Below are positions 8,699 through 16,996 of a DNA stretch of 64,000 nt, one piece after another. Both the position numbers and the translations under genes were made by a program. The stretch's first letter is position 1; every line of letters starts with the position of its first letter. Under the pieces are notes generated by a model. The model saw only the letters and a list, made by a program, of their open reading frames with translations, made no database searches and was not told the DNA's origin. This DNA is from Pseudomonas sp. BBP2017 (GTDB lineage Bacteria > Pseudomonadota > Gammaproteobacteria > Pseudomonadales > Pseudomonadaceae): assembly GCF_003024385.1 (NCBI RefSeq), contig NZ_PVZN01000002.1, forward strand, positions 1 through 64,000, in the 5' to 3' direction.

Positions 8699-8845
8699 GT
8701 GCGCCTTGATTTCTCGCAGGTGACCAAACCTGATCGCTGGATTTACAGCGACGTAGAGGAGGGTAACGGGGTTAGGGGTGGGATTCAAGCGTTAGAGCAG
8801 GGCAGCCAAACGATGTTACAGATCGACTATGGGGTGGCTGGGTTT

Positions 8846-8888
8846 GGCAAAGCTTTGCCTTGCATCGCAGGCAAAGCCAGCTCCTACC
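8846..8888. repeat. REP element
   Basis: A palindromic segment with GGCAAAG...CTTTGCC arms, ending in GCCAGCTCCTACC, the typical Pseudomonas REP head. A single copy lies between the island terminator and the last island gene. Confidence 0.6.
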
Positions 8889-8914
8889 GTCTCTTCACAA
8901 GCGCGGGCTGAAAC

Positions 8915-9193
8915 CTATTCTTTGGTTCGGATCGCCCGCCAATGGAAAAGGACCATAATCATTGAAACTATAGTGATTGCGGGGTGGTACTCAACTGTAC
9001 TTGGGCCGAATTGAAAGAATAGTAGGTTTTTGTTTTCTACAGCATCAAGATAAAATGCGATCATCAAGGCGTTATAGATGAGGCTGACAAACATACCCCA
9101 TGGGATAAATTGGGGTTTGATGGGGTAGCGATTCAGTAGCAAGGAAACGGCGGCGCTCAAGAGTACAAAGAAAGCAAATTCGATGATATTCAT
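8915..9193 (-). CDS. 92-aa membrane protein, paralogue 2 of a tandem pair
   Basis: A 92-residue hydrophobic protein with about three transmembrane segments. It aligns end to end without gaps with the neighbouring product at 9285-9563: shared EF at 5-6, SLxYN at 37-41, YLD at 48-50, PS at 64-65 and FH at 83-84. The region is richer in A+T than the flanks. No family is recognised. It is third in the operon behind the leader and DUF4225 genes. A tandem pair of small membrane proteins downstream of a candidate toxin suggests an immunity role, which is inference only. Its Shine-Dalgarno is weak. Confidence 0.65.
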   Translation of the reverse strand: MNIIEFAFFVLLSAAVSLLLNRYPIKPQFIPWGMFVSLIYNALMIAFYLDAVENKNLLFFQFGPSTVEYHPAITIVSMIMVLFHWRAIRTKE

Positions 9194-9284
9194 TTCTTTT
9201 GTTTGTCATAGGGTGGGTATACTGCTGTGTCTCCAAAATCACTTTTAAAATCAGCGCATGTACTCCATAGAAATTTACACATGC

Positions 9285-9563
9285 TCATCCATCAGGTCGG
9301 AACGCCCAGCAATGAAAAATAACCATTGCAGCGGAGGTAAACAGGATTGCTAAATAGTAATCTGTTCTGCTTGGGTCAATTTCAAGCAGTATTGGTTTTC
9401 GTTGCTTGATGATGTCAAGATACACTATGCCCATGAAGACGTTATAGGCTAGGCTAATGATTGTCCTTGGTCCTGTCATGGGTATTTTGTTAAGGCCGTA
9501 GTTTAGAATGCTGACGCTGCAAATGCTGAACAGCACAAGTAAGATAAACTCGGTTTCGGTCAT
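9285..9563 (-). CDS. 92-aa membrane protein, paralogue 1 of a tandem pair
   Basis: A 92-residue protein with about three hydrophobic helices and a short charged loop near residues 52-66. It is a diverged duplicate of the protein encoded at 8915-9193, of identical length. Its ATG overlaps the stop codon of the DUF4225 gene by four bases (ATGA), so the two are translationally coupled. That is a typical arrangement for an effector and cognate immunity protein, but no family match is known to me. Base composition is AT-rich relative to the neighbours. Confidence 0.7.
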   Translation of the reverse strand: MTETEFILLVLFSICSVSILNYGLNKIPMTGPRTIISLAYNVFMGIVYLDIIKQRKPILLEIDPSRTDYYLAILFTSAAMVIFHCWAFRPDG

Positions 9564-10273
9564 TTGCTGCGCTCAGTATTAAGTTGTTGCGCGGACTGTG
9601 CATCTAGCAAAATCTCCATAGCTAGTGCCTTTTTACTCATTCGTTTGTACGCCCGCTCATGATCGGTTTTCATATAACGGTAGAGTCGCCATGCGTCAGG
9701 CCTCAAAACTTGACGTAGCAAACCAGCGCCAGACATAGCAAGGTCCCCCGTTAAGTACGCCAAATTGCCTTCAGCTTCACTGTAGCCAAGCTGTTTCGCG
9801 ACGCCCTGATAAGCTTTGCGCACGGGCCCTTCAATATCACTACGCCTCTCGTAAAGACTTCGTGCATTTTCATAGACATTATTACTGCCATGCATTATCA
9901 GCGGCGCTCCAAGGGGGGCACACAGAGTCCCTACTGAGCCATAGCAAATACCAGCCCCAGTCGCGACTTGAACGGTCCCTCCGATCAAACCCAGTGTTTG
10001 GGTGACAATGCGGTGCGACTCACTGAGCAGACTCTGCTGCTCCGTTTTTAACTCCCGCAACCCCTCCTGCGGGCTCAGCCGCCGCTCTTCCACATCCTGC
10101 ACCACCCGTCGCGCGTAATAGGCAAGTTCGCGATTGAACTGCATGCGCGTTTGATCATCCTGCAGATGCCGCGCACCGATCGTGCAGGCGAAACCGGTAA
10201 ACTGCGCTGCGGCATGGCTGACTTCCCATAAGTCATTCATGCTCAGCTTGGGCTTGTCGCTCGGCTTCGCCAT
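9560..10273 (-). CDS. DUF4225 domain protein (candidate effector)
   Basis: A 237-residue protein of the DUF4225 family, recognised by the pattern RMQFNRELAYYARRVV in the N-terminal third and PDAWRLYRYMKTDHERAYK near the C-terminus. Residues 91-130 form a Gly/Ala-rich hydrophobic hairpin-like stretch (LGLIGGTVQVATGAGICYGS...), which could insert in a membrane. ATG 10273 follows GGAGGAG; an open frame continues to 10462 but lacks a comparable signal. It is coupled upstream to a 27-codon leader (TGATG) and downstream to a 92-aa membrane protein (ATGA). An hcp remnant is divergent, hinting at type VI secretion. Function unproven. Confidence 0.8.
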   Translation of the reverse strand: MAKPSDKPKLSMNDLWEVSHAAAQFTGFACTIGARHLQDDQTRMQFNRELAYYARRVVQDVEERRLSPQEGLRELKTEQQSLLSESHRIVTQTLGLIGGTVQVATGAGICYGSVGTLCAPLGAPLIMHGSNNVYENARSLYERRSDIEGPVRKAYQGVAKQLGYSEAEGNLAYLTGDLAMSGAGLLRQVLRPDAWRLYRYMKTDHERAYKRMSKKALAMEILLDAQSAQQLNTERSK

Positions 10274-10356
10274 CACATACTCCTCCGTGAAAAGAGGTGG
10301 GCGAAGGGCTGTTCCTGGAACTTTTGGTTGAACGATGCGAAGTAGTGACGGGCCAT
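10273..10356 (-). CDS. 27-residue leader peptide coupled to DUF4225 gene
   Basis: A short frame begins MARHYFASFNQKF and ends RRSM. It is preceded by AGGGAG eight bases before the ATG. Its stop codon TGA shares one base with the ATG of the DUF4225 gene (TGATG), and its own 3' end carries the Shine-Dalgarno for that gene. The arrangement suggests translational coupling. No homologue is known to me, and whether the peptide itself matters is unclear. Confidence 0.5.
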   Translation of the reverse strand: MARHYFASFNQKFQEQPFAHLFSRRSM

Positions 10357-10410
10357 GCTGCGTACTCCCTGTAGGAGGACCACGCAGGCTACGAGCTTTT
10401 TCGCCAAATG

Positions 10411-10494
10411 TATGTCGGACGTTTCCGAAAATCAGCCATCCTAGATTTGTTGCTTGTAACAACTTTGAAATGCTTTTCGGAAACGTCTGACATA
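10411..10494. repeat. 21-bp inverted repeat around a 42-bp core (TIR-like)
   Basis: The arms at 10411-10431 and 10474-10494 are reverse complements except for one mismatch. Each contains the core ACGTTTCCGAAAA or its complement. They lie between the divergent hcp remnant and the DUF4225 operon. The shape resembles the terminal inverted repeats of a minimal transposable element or a large operator. There is no U-run for a terminator and no transposase nearby. No clear target duplication was seen. Confidence 0.55.
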
Positions 10495-10549
10495 CCCGGC
10501 TAGCGCTTAAGTAATACTCTGCGTGCTCTACTTACAAGGAGTACGTACT

Positions 10550-11047
10550 TTGGCTCATCACGGCTATCTGTCGATTTCTGGCAAGAAACAGGGACTGATC
10601 TCCGCTGGCTGTTCCGGCCTGGACTCCATTGCCAACAAGTGTCAATCCGCGCACCTTGACGAAATCATGGTGCTTTCCTTCGCTCACAACCTTTCCAATC
10701 TCGACAACACCAAACATGCGACTCATCACCCGTTGATCATTATCAAGTACATCGATAAGGCGACCCCCTTTGTTAGCGCAAGCGGTGGCCAGTCGTGAGG
10801 TTGTTGACTGCACACTGAACTTTTATCGCCTGAGCCTGAGCGGCCATCAGGAAAAATATTTCAGCATCAAGATCTGGGATGGCTTGATCGTTGACCAGCG
10901 GCTGGAAATGCCCCATTCGGGCTTCTGAACGACCAGGAAGCGCAGGAGCACCTTGCTATCCGCTACAGAGACATAAGCTGGTCCCACCATACGGCCTCTA
11001 CCTCCGGGCATGCCTCTTGGGGTGTAACCCCATGGGATGGGCAGTGA
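10550..11047 (+). pseudogene. hcp: hcp pseudogene (type VI secretion tube protein)
   Basis: Three consecutive frames together read as a full Hcp. Frame one gives LAHHGYLSISGKKQGLISAG through IIKYIDKATP. After an extra T near 10770 a second frame gives LLAQAVASREVVDCTLNFYR through EKYFSIKIWDGLIVDQRLEMPH. After another shift near 10920 a third frame gives LLNDQEAQEHLAIRYRDISW up to the stop at 11047. The start is TTG, preceded by AAGGAG. With two frameshifts the gene cannot give a normal tube subunit. Hcp rings are the export conduit and chaperone for many type VI effectors, which is the link to the divergent DUF4225 operon. Confidence 0.88.
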
Positions 11048-11157
11048 CAACAACGCTGAGCGCCTGTCCAAACCGAGAAAATCAGGAACGATTCAACCTG
11101 CGCCGAGGTCAACACCTTAAGCGGTGATCATAACGGTCTACATCATGAGGATTCGCC

Positions 11158-11496
11158 ATGAGTACCCTGACGATCGAGGGCTGGTGCAAACGCAACGGCG
11201 AGCAAAAATCCACTCCGGTCGGAGACATACACTTCGACATTCTGGGCCCTAACCATACCAGCCTGGAGCAGGCCGAAGAGCGCCTGCAGAACAGCCACGA
11301 GTCTGAGGCCATGGTTGACGTCGATATGGCCTCGCTAAACCTGATCATGCCAGAGGGGTATGGCCCTCTGGCCGACTGCAAGTTGCGCGTTTACCTCAAC
11401 GAGGAGCAGCGCGGTCAGTTTCATCTGGTTGGGCACCGGGCCAGTGATGGCAGCTTGATCTATAGCAATGCGGTGTTGATTGCTCAATTAAGCTAG
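11158..11496 (+). CDS. Hypothetical protein next to hcp remnant
   Basis: A 112-residue soluble, acidic protein starting MSTLTIEGWCKRNGEQ, with GAGG before the ATG. No family is recognised. It carries a beta-strand-like pattern, ending with IYSNAVLIAQLS. It lies 110 bases after the broken hcp on the same strand and may have belonged to the same type VI-related unit. That is positional inference. Confidence 0.6.
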   Translation: MSTLTIEGWCKRNGEQKSTPVGDIHFDILGPNHTSLEQAEERLQNSHESEAMVDVDMASLNLIMPEGYGPLADCKLRVYLNEEQRGQFHLVGHRASDGSLIYSNAVLIAQLS

Positions 11497-11677
11497 CACT
11501 CATGCAGCCCAGGGGCCCGCCTCAATACAGGAGATGGCATCGCCGGTTGCTTCGTCCCCAGCTGTTGACTCTGACCGCTCGTCGGTCAACGTCCCGGGCT
11601 GTCGAATCACCCGGCAGTCAATCGACTACTGCACAGATCAACCTGATCGATTCAATCCCTGTGCAGGAGTCAAGGTC

Positions 11678-12031
11678 ATGTCTTATGTCGATGGTTTTGT
11701 GCTTGCCGTACCTACGGCCAACCGCGAGAAGTTCAAGCAGCATGCCGAGGAATCGGCGGTGGTGTTCAAGGAGTGTGGCGCCCAGCGCGTTATCGAGTGC
11801 TGGGGCGATGATGTGCCCGACGGCAAGGTGACTTCGTTTCCGATGGCGGTGAAATGCAAGCCGGATGAAACTGTGGTGTTTTCCTGGGTTCTTTGGCCTT
11901 CACGCGAGGTGCGTGATGCCGGGATGAAGAAGATGATGGAAGACCCGCGTTTGCAACCTGATAAGAATCCGATGCCCTTTGACGGGCAGCGGCTGATCTT
12001 TGGTGGGTTCAATATTCTGGTGGATGTGTAG
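11678..12031 (+). CDS. DUF1428 family protein
   Basis: A 117-residue protein matching the DUF1428 (YbaA) family: MSYVDGFVLAVPT at the start, RVIECWGDDVPDGKVTSFP in the middle, and the C-terminal MPFDGQRLIFGGF. The fold is a dimeric alpha/beta barrel; function unknown. ATG 11678 has an upstream CAGGAG. An earlier in-frame ATG at 11534 lies in low-quality coding sequence and was not used. Confidence 0.9.
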   Translation: MSYVDGFVLAVPTANREKFKQHAEESAVVFKECGAQRVIECWGDDVPDGKVTSFPMAVKCKPDETVVFSWVLWPSREVRDAGMKKMMEDPRLQPDKNPMPFDGQRLIFGGFNILVDV

Positions 12032-12040
12032 GCGGTTTTA

Positions 12041-12106
12041 TCGCGGGGCAAGCCCGCTCCCACAGGACATACTGAAAAACCTGTGGGAGAGGGCTTGCCC
12101 CGCGAT
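12041..12106. repeat. Inverted pair of REP elements
   Basis: Two REP palindromes in opposite orientation (TCGCGGGGCAAGCCCGCTCC and its imperfect complement) lie between the convergent DUF1428 and chemotaxis genes. Such REP doublets (BIMEs) often act as transcription or mRNA-stability boundaries. Confidence 0.85.
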
Positions 12107-12109
12107 TGC

Positions 12110-13735
12110 TCAAACCCTGAACCGCGCCACCAATGCCGTCAGCTCCGCAGCCAACCCCGACAACGCCTGGCTGGCCTCCCGCGTCTGCTGTGCTCCGCTC
12201 GCCGAACGTGACGACAGTTCACGAATGTTCAGCAGGTTGCGGTCCACTTCACGGGCCACTTGCGCCTGCTCTTCAGCCGCGCTGGCGATCACCAGATTAC
12301 GTTCGTTGATCTGGCCGATAGCGCTGTAGATCCCCTCAAGCACCTGACCTGACGCCTGGGTGATGCCCAAGGTCGACTGGGCACGCTGGGTACTGGCCTG
12401 CATCGAAGCCACCGCCGCCTCGGTGCCATGCTGCACCCCGGCAATCATTTGCTCGATTTCCTGGGTCGATTGCTGGGTGCGGTAGGCGAGGGTGCGCACT
12501 TCATCCGCGACCACGGCAAAGCCACGACCGGCTTCCCCGGCACGCGCCGCTTCGATGGCGGCATTGAGCGCCAGCAGGTTGGTTTGCTCAGACACCGAGC
12601 GGATCACATCCAGCACCTGGCCAATGTCACGGATCTGCCCCGCCAGTTGCTGCAAGCGCTCGCTGCTGGTCTGCACTTCGCTGGCCATGGCGCGGGTGCC
12701 CTCGAGGTTGTCGCTGACCTGCTGGCGGCTTTGTTCGGCCAGTTGGTTGGAGGCGTTGGCCGCTTGTGAGGTAGTGACGGCATTGCGCGCGACTTCTTCC
12801 ACGGCCGTGGTCATTTCGGTCACGGCGGTGGCGGCCTGTTCCAGTTCTTGGTCCTGCTGGCGCAGGCTGTTGGTGCTCTGTTCGGTGATGTTCTCCAGTA
12901 CCTGGGCGGCCTGGGCCACTTGCGTGGCGTAGCCAGTGAAATGACTCAAGGTGGCGCGCTGGCTTTGTTGCATATGGGCAAGGTTGGCGAACAGCTCGCC
13001 GATCTCGTCGCGGCGAGTGACTTGTACGGTCACGCTCAGATCATCCTTGGCAAAACGCTGAAAGTGCTGGCTGGCTTCGAGCAGCGGGCGCAGCACGCGG
13101 CGGGCGATAAAGCCCCAACACAGCACGGCGAGCAGCAGGGTGACCACGACCAGTGCCAGGCTCAGCAGTTTGGCGGCGCTCAAGCGGCGCTCGGACTCAA
13201 ACATGATCTGCTGGCTGCGCTCGTTCAAGGTCGCCACCAGTTGTTGGCGCAGGGCCTGCATGCGGGCCATGGCGTTACCTGCGTCGGTGTTGGCGATGAA
13301 GTAGCGTTGCAGGTCGTTCTGGCGAGTCGCCTCGCGTTGCCCGGCGACGGCATCGGCGTACTTGCCGAAGGTGTTTTGCAGGTCGACGGCAAGAGCTCTG
13401 AGTGCCGGGTCCTGGGCATTGCTGACCAGTTCGTCGAGCAGGCCACGGCTATTGTCGATCAGCTGTGCGGACAGTGCCATGCGTTTGTTGGCGCTGTCGT
13501 GGTGGCCGCCACTCTGTTCGACAAAGCCGGAGGAAACATTGGCGCTGGCGCGAATCGCCATCAACAGGGCGTTATTCAATCGGTCCGACTGGCGCGCGGT
13601 GAGGTCCAGTTCAGTGATTTGCTGATCGCTTCCCACCGCAGCGCGCCAGGCACTGACGGTGGAGAACAGCAGGGTCAGGCTGAACAGCGACAATACCCAG
13701 AACATTCCGGTGCGAATTTTCAGGTCGGCGAACAT
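12110..13735 (-). CDS. Methyl-accepting chemotaxis protein
   Basis: A 541-residue transducer. TM1 is at about residues 10-30 ([14 protein letters not shown]). A periplasmic four-helix ligand-binding domain runs to about residue 185, then TM2 ([20 protein letters not shown]), a HAMP domain, and a long coiled-coil signalling domain. The CheA/CheW-binding hairpin is conserved ([29 protein letters not shown]). The start at 13735 has AAGGAG upstream. There is no C-terminal CheR-binding pentapeptide. The ligand cannot be predicted. Confidence 0.93.
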   Translation of the reverse strand: MFADLKIRTGMFWVLSLFSLTLLFSTVSAWRAAVGSDQQITELDLTARQSDRLNNALLMAIRASANVSSGFVEQSGGHHDSANKRMALSAQLIDNSRGLLDELVSNAQDPALRALAVDLQNTFGKYADAVAGQREATRQNDLQRYFIANTDAGNAMARMQALRQQLVATLNERSQQIMFESERRLSAAKLLSLALVVVTLLLAVLCWGFIARRVLRPLLEASQHFQRFAKDDLSVTVQVTRRDEIGELFANLAHMQQSQRATLSHFTGYATQVAQAAQVLENITEQSTNSLRQQDQELEQAATAVTEMTTAVEEVARNAVTTSQAANASNQLAEQSRQQVSDNLEGTRAMASEVQTSSERLQQLAGQIRDIGQVLDVIRSVSEQTNLLALNAAIEAARAGEAGRGFAVVADEVRTLAYRTQQSTQEIEQMIAGVQHGTEAAVASMQASTQRAQSTLGITQASGQVLEGIYSAIGQINERNLVIASAAEEQAQVAREVDRNLLNIRELSSRSASGAQQTREASQALSGLAAELTALVARFRV

Positions 13736-13991
13736 GCAGGCAATACTCCTTTTAATTGTTATCAGCACCACGCTGTGCCGGGCAATCGGCAGTGGGTGGT
13801 CTGCTATCGGAGTGTGCTCAGCAGGACTTTAGGGCTGGAATTCGCTTGTGTTCGATTACCGCCCGCAGTTTACCTCAGCGTCCTTCATGCTGGCGTTGGT
13901 AGGCACCCGGCTGCACGCCCATGGCCAGGGTGCATGCCTGAGGCTTGCCCTGTGACAAGGCCGATAAGCATTTTGAAATGGCTCCATTAGT

Positions 13992-14006
13992 TGTTATGTT
14001 ATTACA
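13992..14006. promoter_or_regulatory. Zur-box-like operator upstream of TonB receptor
   Basis: TGTTATGTTATTACA closely resembles the gamma-proteobacterial Zur core (TGTTATANTATAACA), with two mismatches. It lies 20 bases before the receptor ATG, just upstream of the AAGGAG, where it would block transcription or initiation. No good Fur box was seen in the 290-base gap 13736-14025. Confidence 0.35.
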
Positions 14007-14025
14007 TATTAATCAAGGAGCCCCC

Positions 14026-16119
14026 ATGAATTACCCCTTAGGAAGGTTATCCCTCGGCCTGTCGGCCTCATTGTTGGCGCTGCCCGCAGCAGCCACCGAG
14101 CCTGTGCTGCTCGATACCCTTACAGTCAGCGAGCGTCACTTCGAGGAGTCCGCCACAGGTCCGGTGCAAGGTTATCGCGCCAACCGCTCCAGCACTGCGA
14201 CCAAGACCGACACCGACATCCGCGACACGCCACAGAGCATCGCCGTAGTGCCGAACCAGGTGCTTGAAGACCTCAACAGCACCCGCATCGACCGTGCCCT
14301 GGATTTCGCTGGCGGGGTGAGCCGGCAGAACAATTTCGGTGGCCTGACCTTCCTCAATTACAGCGTGCGCGGCTTCACCACTGGCGAGCTGTACAAGAAC
14401 GGCTTTGCCGTCAACCGCGGCAGCTACAGTGCGCCGGATACCTCGAATATCGAACGCATCGAAGTGCTCAAGGGACCGGCGGCCAGTCTGTACGGGCGTG
14501 GTGATCCGGGTGGCCTGGTCAACATAGTCACCAAGCGCCCCCAGGCCGAGTTCTTTACACAGTTCAAGGCCAGCGCCGGTAGTTGGGACCGCTACCGCAG
14601 CAGCCTGGATGTGAACACGCCACTGAGTGAAGACGGCCGCGTGCTGTCGCGGGTCAATATGGCGGTGGAGGATAACGGCAGTTTTCGTGATTACGTTGGC
14701 AGTGAGCGGCGTATCGTCAGTCCGTCGCTGAGCTGGCAGGTGAGCCCGGACACGTTGTTGTCGATCGACAGCGAGTTCTCGCGCACCGAGTCGGTGTTTG
14801 ATCGCGGGGTCCCGGCGGTGAACGACGAACTGGGCCCGGTCAGCCGCTCGACGTTCTTTGGAGAACCCAACGATGGGCGCATTCGCAATGACAACCAGAC
14901 CCTGGACCTGACTCTGGAGCATTACCTGAACGAAAGCTGGAAGCTGCGCCTGGCCAACCACTACACTCAGGGGCGGCTCAAGGGCAATAGCTCCGAGCCC
15001 CAGCGTCTGCTCGGCACCACCCTCAGCCGTTTCTACCGCGAGCGGGATTTCGAGTGGAACGACAACATCACCCAGGCTGAACTGCATGGCCAGTTCGACT
15101 TCGCCGGTTGGCAGCACCAGAGTCTGATCGGTTTGGAGTATGAGAACTACCGCAACAGCCAGAAGTACCCGCAGAGTGCCACTTCGCCGGAGTACGGCCT
15201 GGACATCTACAACCCGGTGTATGGCAAGCCGAAGCCAGCATTGATCAAGCCCAATGACTTTTTTGAGCGCACGCAGAGCTACGCACTCAACCTGCAAGAC
15301 CAGATCAGTTTCACCGAGCGCCTGCGCGGCCTGATCGGCGTGCGCTTGGAACACATCGAGCAGACTGCACAGAACCGCACCAGCCAGGTCAGCAACACCC
15401 AGGAAAAAGACGTAGCCACGCCGCGAGTAGGGCTGTTGTATCAGCTCACCCCTGAAGTCGGTGTGTTTGCAAATGCCTCGACTTCGTTCAAGCCCAATAG
15501 CATCGGCACCCAGGGTCAGGTGTACAAACCGGAGAAGGGCCTGGGCTATGAAACCGGGTTCAAGTTCGATCTGTTCGACAGCCGCTTGGGTGCAACCCTG
15601 GCGTTGTTCCGGATCGACAAGGAAAACGTCATCACCACTGATGCCTTCGGCGACAGCGTTGCTGCCGGTAAGGCCCGCAGCCAGGGTGTCGACTTGCAGT
15701 TCAGTGGCCAGTTGAGCGATGCCGTGCGCCTGATCGGTGCCTATGCCTATATCGATGCCGAAGTGACCAAGGGCGATGCCAGCCTGCCCGAGGGCAGTGA
15801 TCTGCTCGGTATACCCCGGCACGGCGGTAGCCTGATGGCGGTGTATGAGTTTCAGCAGGGCTTGTTGCAGGGATCGGATATCGGAGCGGCGGCCAACTAT
15901 GTGGGTGATCGCTCCGGCCAGGCCGGCAGCAGTTTTCGTCTGCCGGGCTACAGCACGCTCGACCTGCTGGCTCACTACAAGGTCAGCGAGCATGCCACCG
16001 TCGGCCTGAACCTCAACAACCTGTTCGACCGCAAATACTACGAGCGCGGCTACAACGCGGTGTGGAACCTGCCGGGCGAGCCGCGCAATTTGATGGTCAG
16101 TTTGAGTCTGGCGCTTTGA
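14026..16119 (+). CDS. TonB-dependent siderophore-type receptor
   Basis: A 697-residue outer-membrane receptor. A signal peptide ends near ALPAAATE, followed by a TonB-box-like LLDTLTVSE. The plug domain contains DIRDTPQSIAVVP and IERIEVLKGPAASLYGRGDPGGLVNIVTKRP, and a 22-strand barrel ends in the aromatic-rich GEPRNLMVSLSLAL. Family length is normal. ATG 14026 follows AAGGAG. The cargo is unknown: annotation by family would say siderophore, but the upstream Zur-like site raises the possibility of a zinc-related ligand. A methyltransferase gene follows 44 bases later. Confidence 0.92.
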   Translation: MNYPLGRLSLGLSASLLALPAAATEPVLLDTLTVSERHFEESATGPVQGYRANRSSTATKTDTDIRDTPQSIAVVPNQVLEDLNSTRIDRALDFAGGVSRQNNFGGLTFLNYSVRGFTTGELYKNGFAVNRGSYSAPDTSNIERIEVLKGPAASLYGRGDPGGLVNIVTKRPQAEFFTQFKASAGSWDRYRSSLDVNTPLSEDGRVLSRVNMAVEDNGSFRDYVGSERRIVSPSLSWQVSPDTLLSIDSEFSRTESVFDRGVPAVNDELGPVSRSTFFGEPNDGRIRNDNQTLDLTLEHYLNESWKLRLANHYTQGRLKGNSSEPQRLLGTTLSRFYRERDFEWNDNITQAELHGQFDFAGWQHQSLIGLEYENYRNSQKYPQSATSPEYGLDIYNPVYGKPKPALIKPNDFFERTQSYALNLQDQISFTERLRGLIGVRLEHIEQTAQNRTSQVSNTQEKDVATPRVGLLYQLTPEVGVFANASTSFKPNSIGTQGQVYKPEKGLGYETGFKFDLFDSRLGATLALFRIDKENVITTDAFGDSVAAGKARSQGVDLQFSGQLSDAVRLIGAYAYIDAEVTKGDASLPEGSDLLGIPRHGGSLMAVYEFQQGLLQGSDIGAAANYVGDRSGQAGSSFRLPGYSTLDLLAHYKVSEHATVGLNLNNLFDRKYYERGYNAVWNLPGEPRNLMVSLSLAL

Positions 16120-16163
16120 GCAGGCTATAGTCGAGCGCTCGAGTGTTTGCCAAAGGATGGCTG

Positions 16164-16994
16164 ATGATGAGCGACTCACTGGAACTCAACCGCCGCAGCT
16201 GGGATGAGCGGGCGTTGCTGCATGCGGCGTCCACTGACTATGAGGTGGACAAGTTCATTGCCGATCCGCAGCACCTGTCCGAAGTGGTACGCTTCGACCT
16301 GCCGCGCCTGGGTGATATCAGTGGCTTGCGCGCAGTGCATCTGCAGTGCCATATCGGTACCGACACCCTGTCGCTGGCACGACTGGGGGCGCAGATGAGT
16401 GGGCTGGATTTTTCCTCGCAGTCGCTGGCCCAGGCTCGGGCCTTGGCCGAACGCTGTGGTGAGGTGATCGACTATGTTGAGTCGGATGTCTATGCCGCTG
16501 ACCAGGTACTGACACCCGCTGGCTTCGATCTGGTTTACACCGGTATCGGCGCTTTGATCTGGTTACCGAGCGTCGAACGTTGGGCGCGTACGGTAGCGGC
16601 GTTGCTCAAGCCTGGAGGTCGCTTGTTCCTGCGCGAGGGGCATCCGATGCTGCTGGCGGTGAACGAAGATCATCAGGATCGGCTGGTGATCGAGTATCCC
16701 TATTTCGAACGTGAAACCCCGACGGTCTGGGACAGTGACCAGACCTATGTCGAGACGGACACCGCGCTCACTCAGACGATTACTCATGAATGGAACCATG
16801 GCTTGAGCGAAGTCATCAGCGCCTTGTTGCGCCATGGCTTGCAGATCACCGCATTGATGGAGCATGACAGCATCCCTTGGGAGGCATTACCGGGGCAGAT
16901 GAGCAAGAACGCGCAAGGTGAGTGGTCGCTGGACAAGGACCCTTGGCGGTTGCCGTTGAGTTATACCTTGCAGGCGGTGAAGCGAGGCCTATAG
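16164..16994 (+). CDS. Class I SAM-dependent methyltransferase
   Basis: A 276-residue methyltransferase with a Rossmann-like SAM site. Motif I is VHLQCHIGTDTLSLARLG, and the acidic motif II is SGLDFSSQSL. The post-motif reads FDLVYTGIGALIWLPSVERW, then LLKPGGRLFLREGHP. Two adjacent ATGs follow AAAGGA; the first is used. It is close behind the TonB receptor on the same strand and may be co-transcribed. Substrate unknown. Confidence 0.88.
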   Translation: MMSDSLELNRRSWDERALLHAASTDYEVDKFIADPQHLSEVVRFDLPRLGDISGLRAVHLQCHIGTDTLSLARLGAQMSGLDFSSQSLAQARALAERCGEVIDYVESDVYAADQVLTPAGFDLVYTGIGALIWLPSVERWARTVAALLKPGGRLFLREGHPMLLAVNEDHQDRLVIEYPYFERETPTVWDSDQTYVETDTALTQTITHEWNHGLSEVISALLRHGLQITALMEHDSIPWEALPGQMSKNAQGEWSLDKDPWRLPLSYTLQAVKRGL

Positions 16995-16996
16995 CT

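Noticed and set aside
10282..10462. N-terminal extension of the DUF4225 protein to 10462
   Set aside because: The added 63 codons lack coding character and run into the inverted repeat; ATG 10273 has GGAGGAG and family-like start.
12041..12106. Repeated GC-rich palindromes (also at 28750, 38556, 16999) as a possible CRISPR or mobile array
   Set aside because: They are dispersed REP elements with no regular spacers and no cas genes.
14068..16179. 703-codon minus-strand open frame under the TonB receptor gene
   Set aside because: It is exactly antisense to a clear receptor gene. The protein has no family features and reflects high-GC third-position bias.
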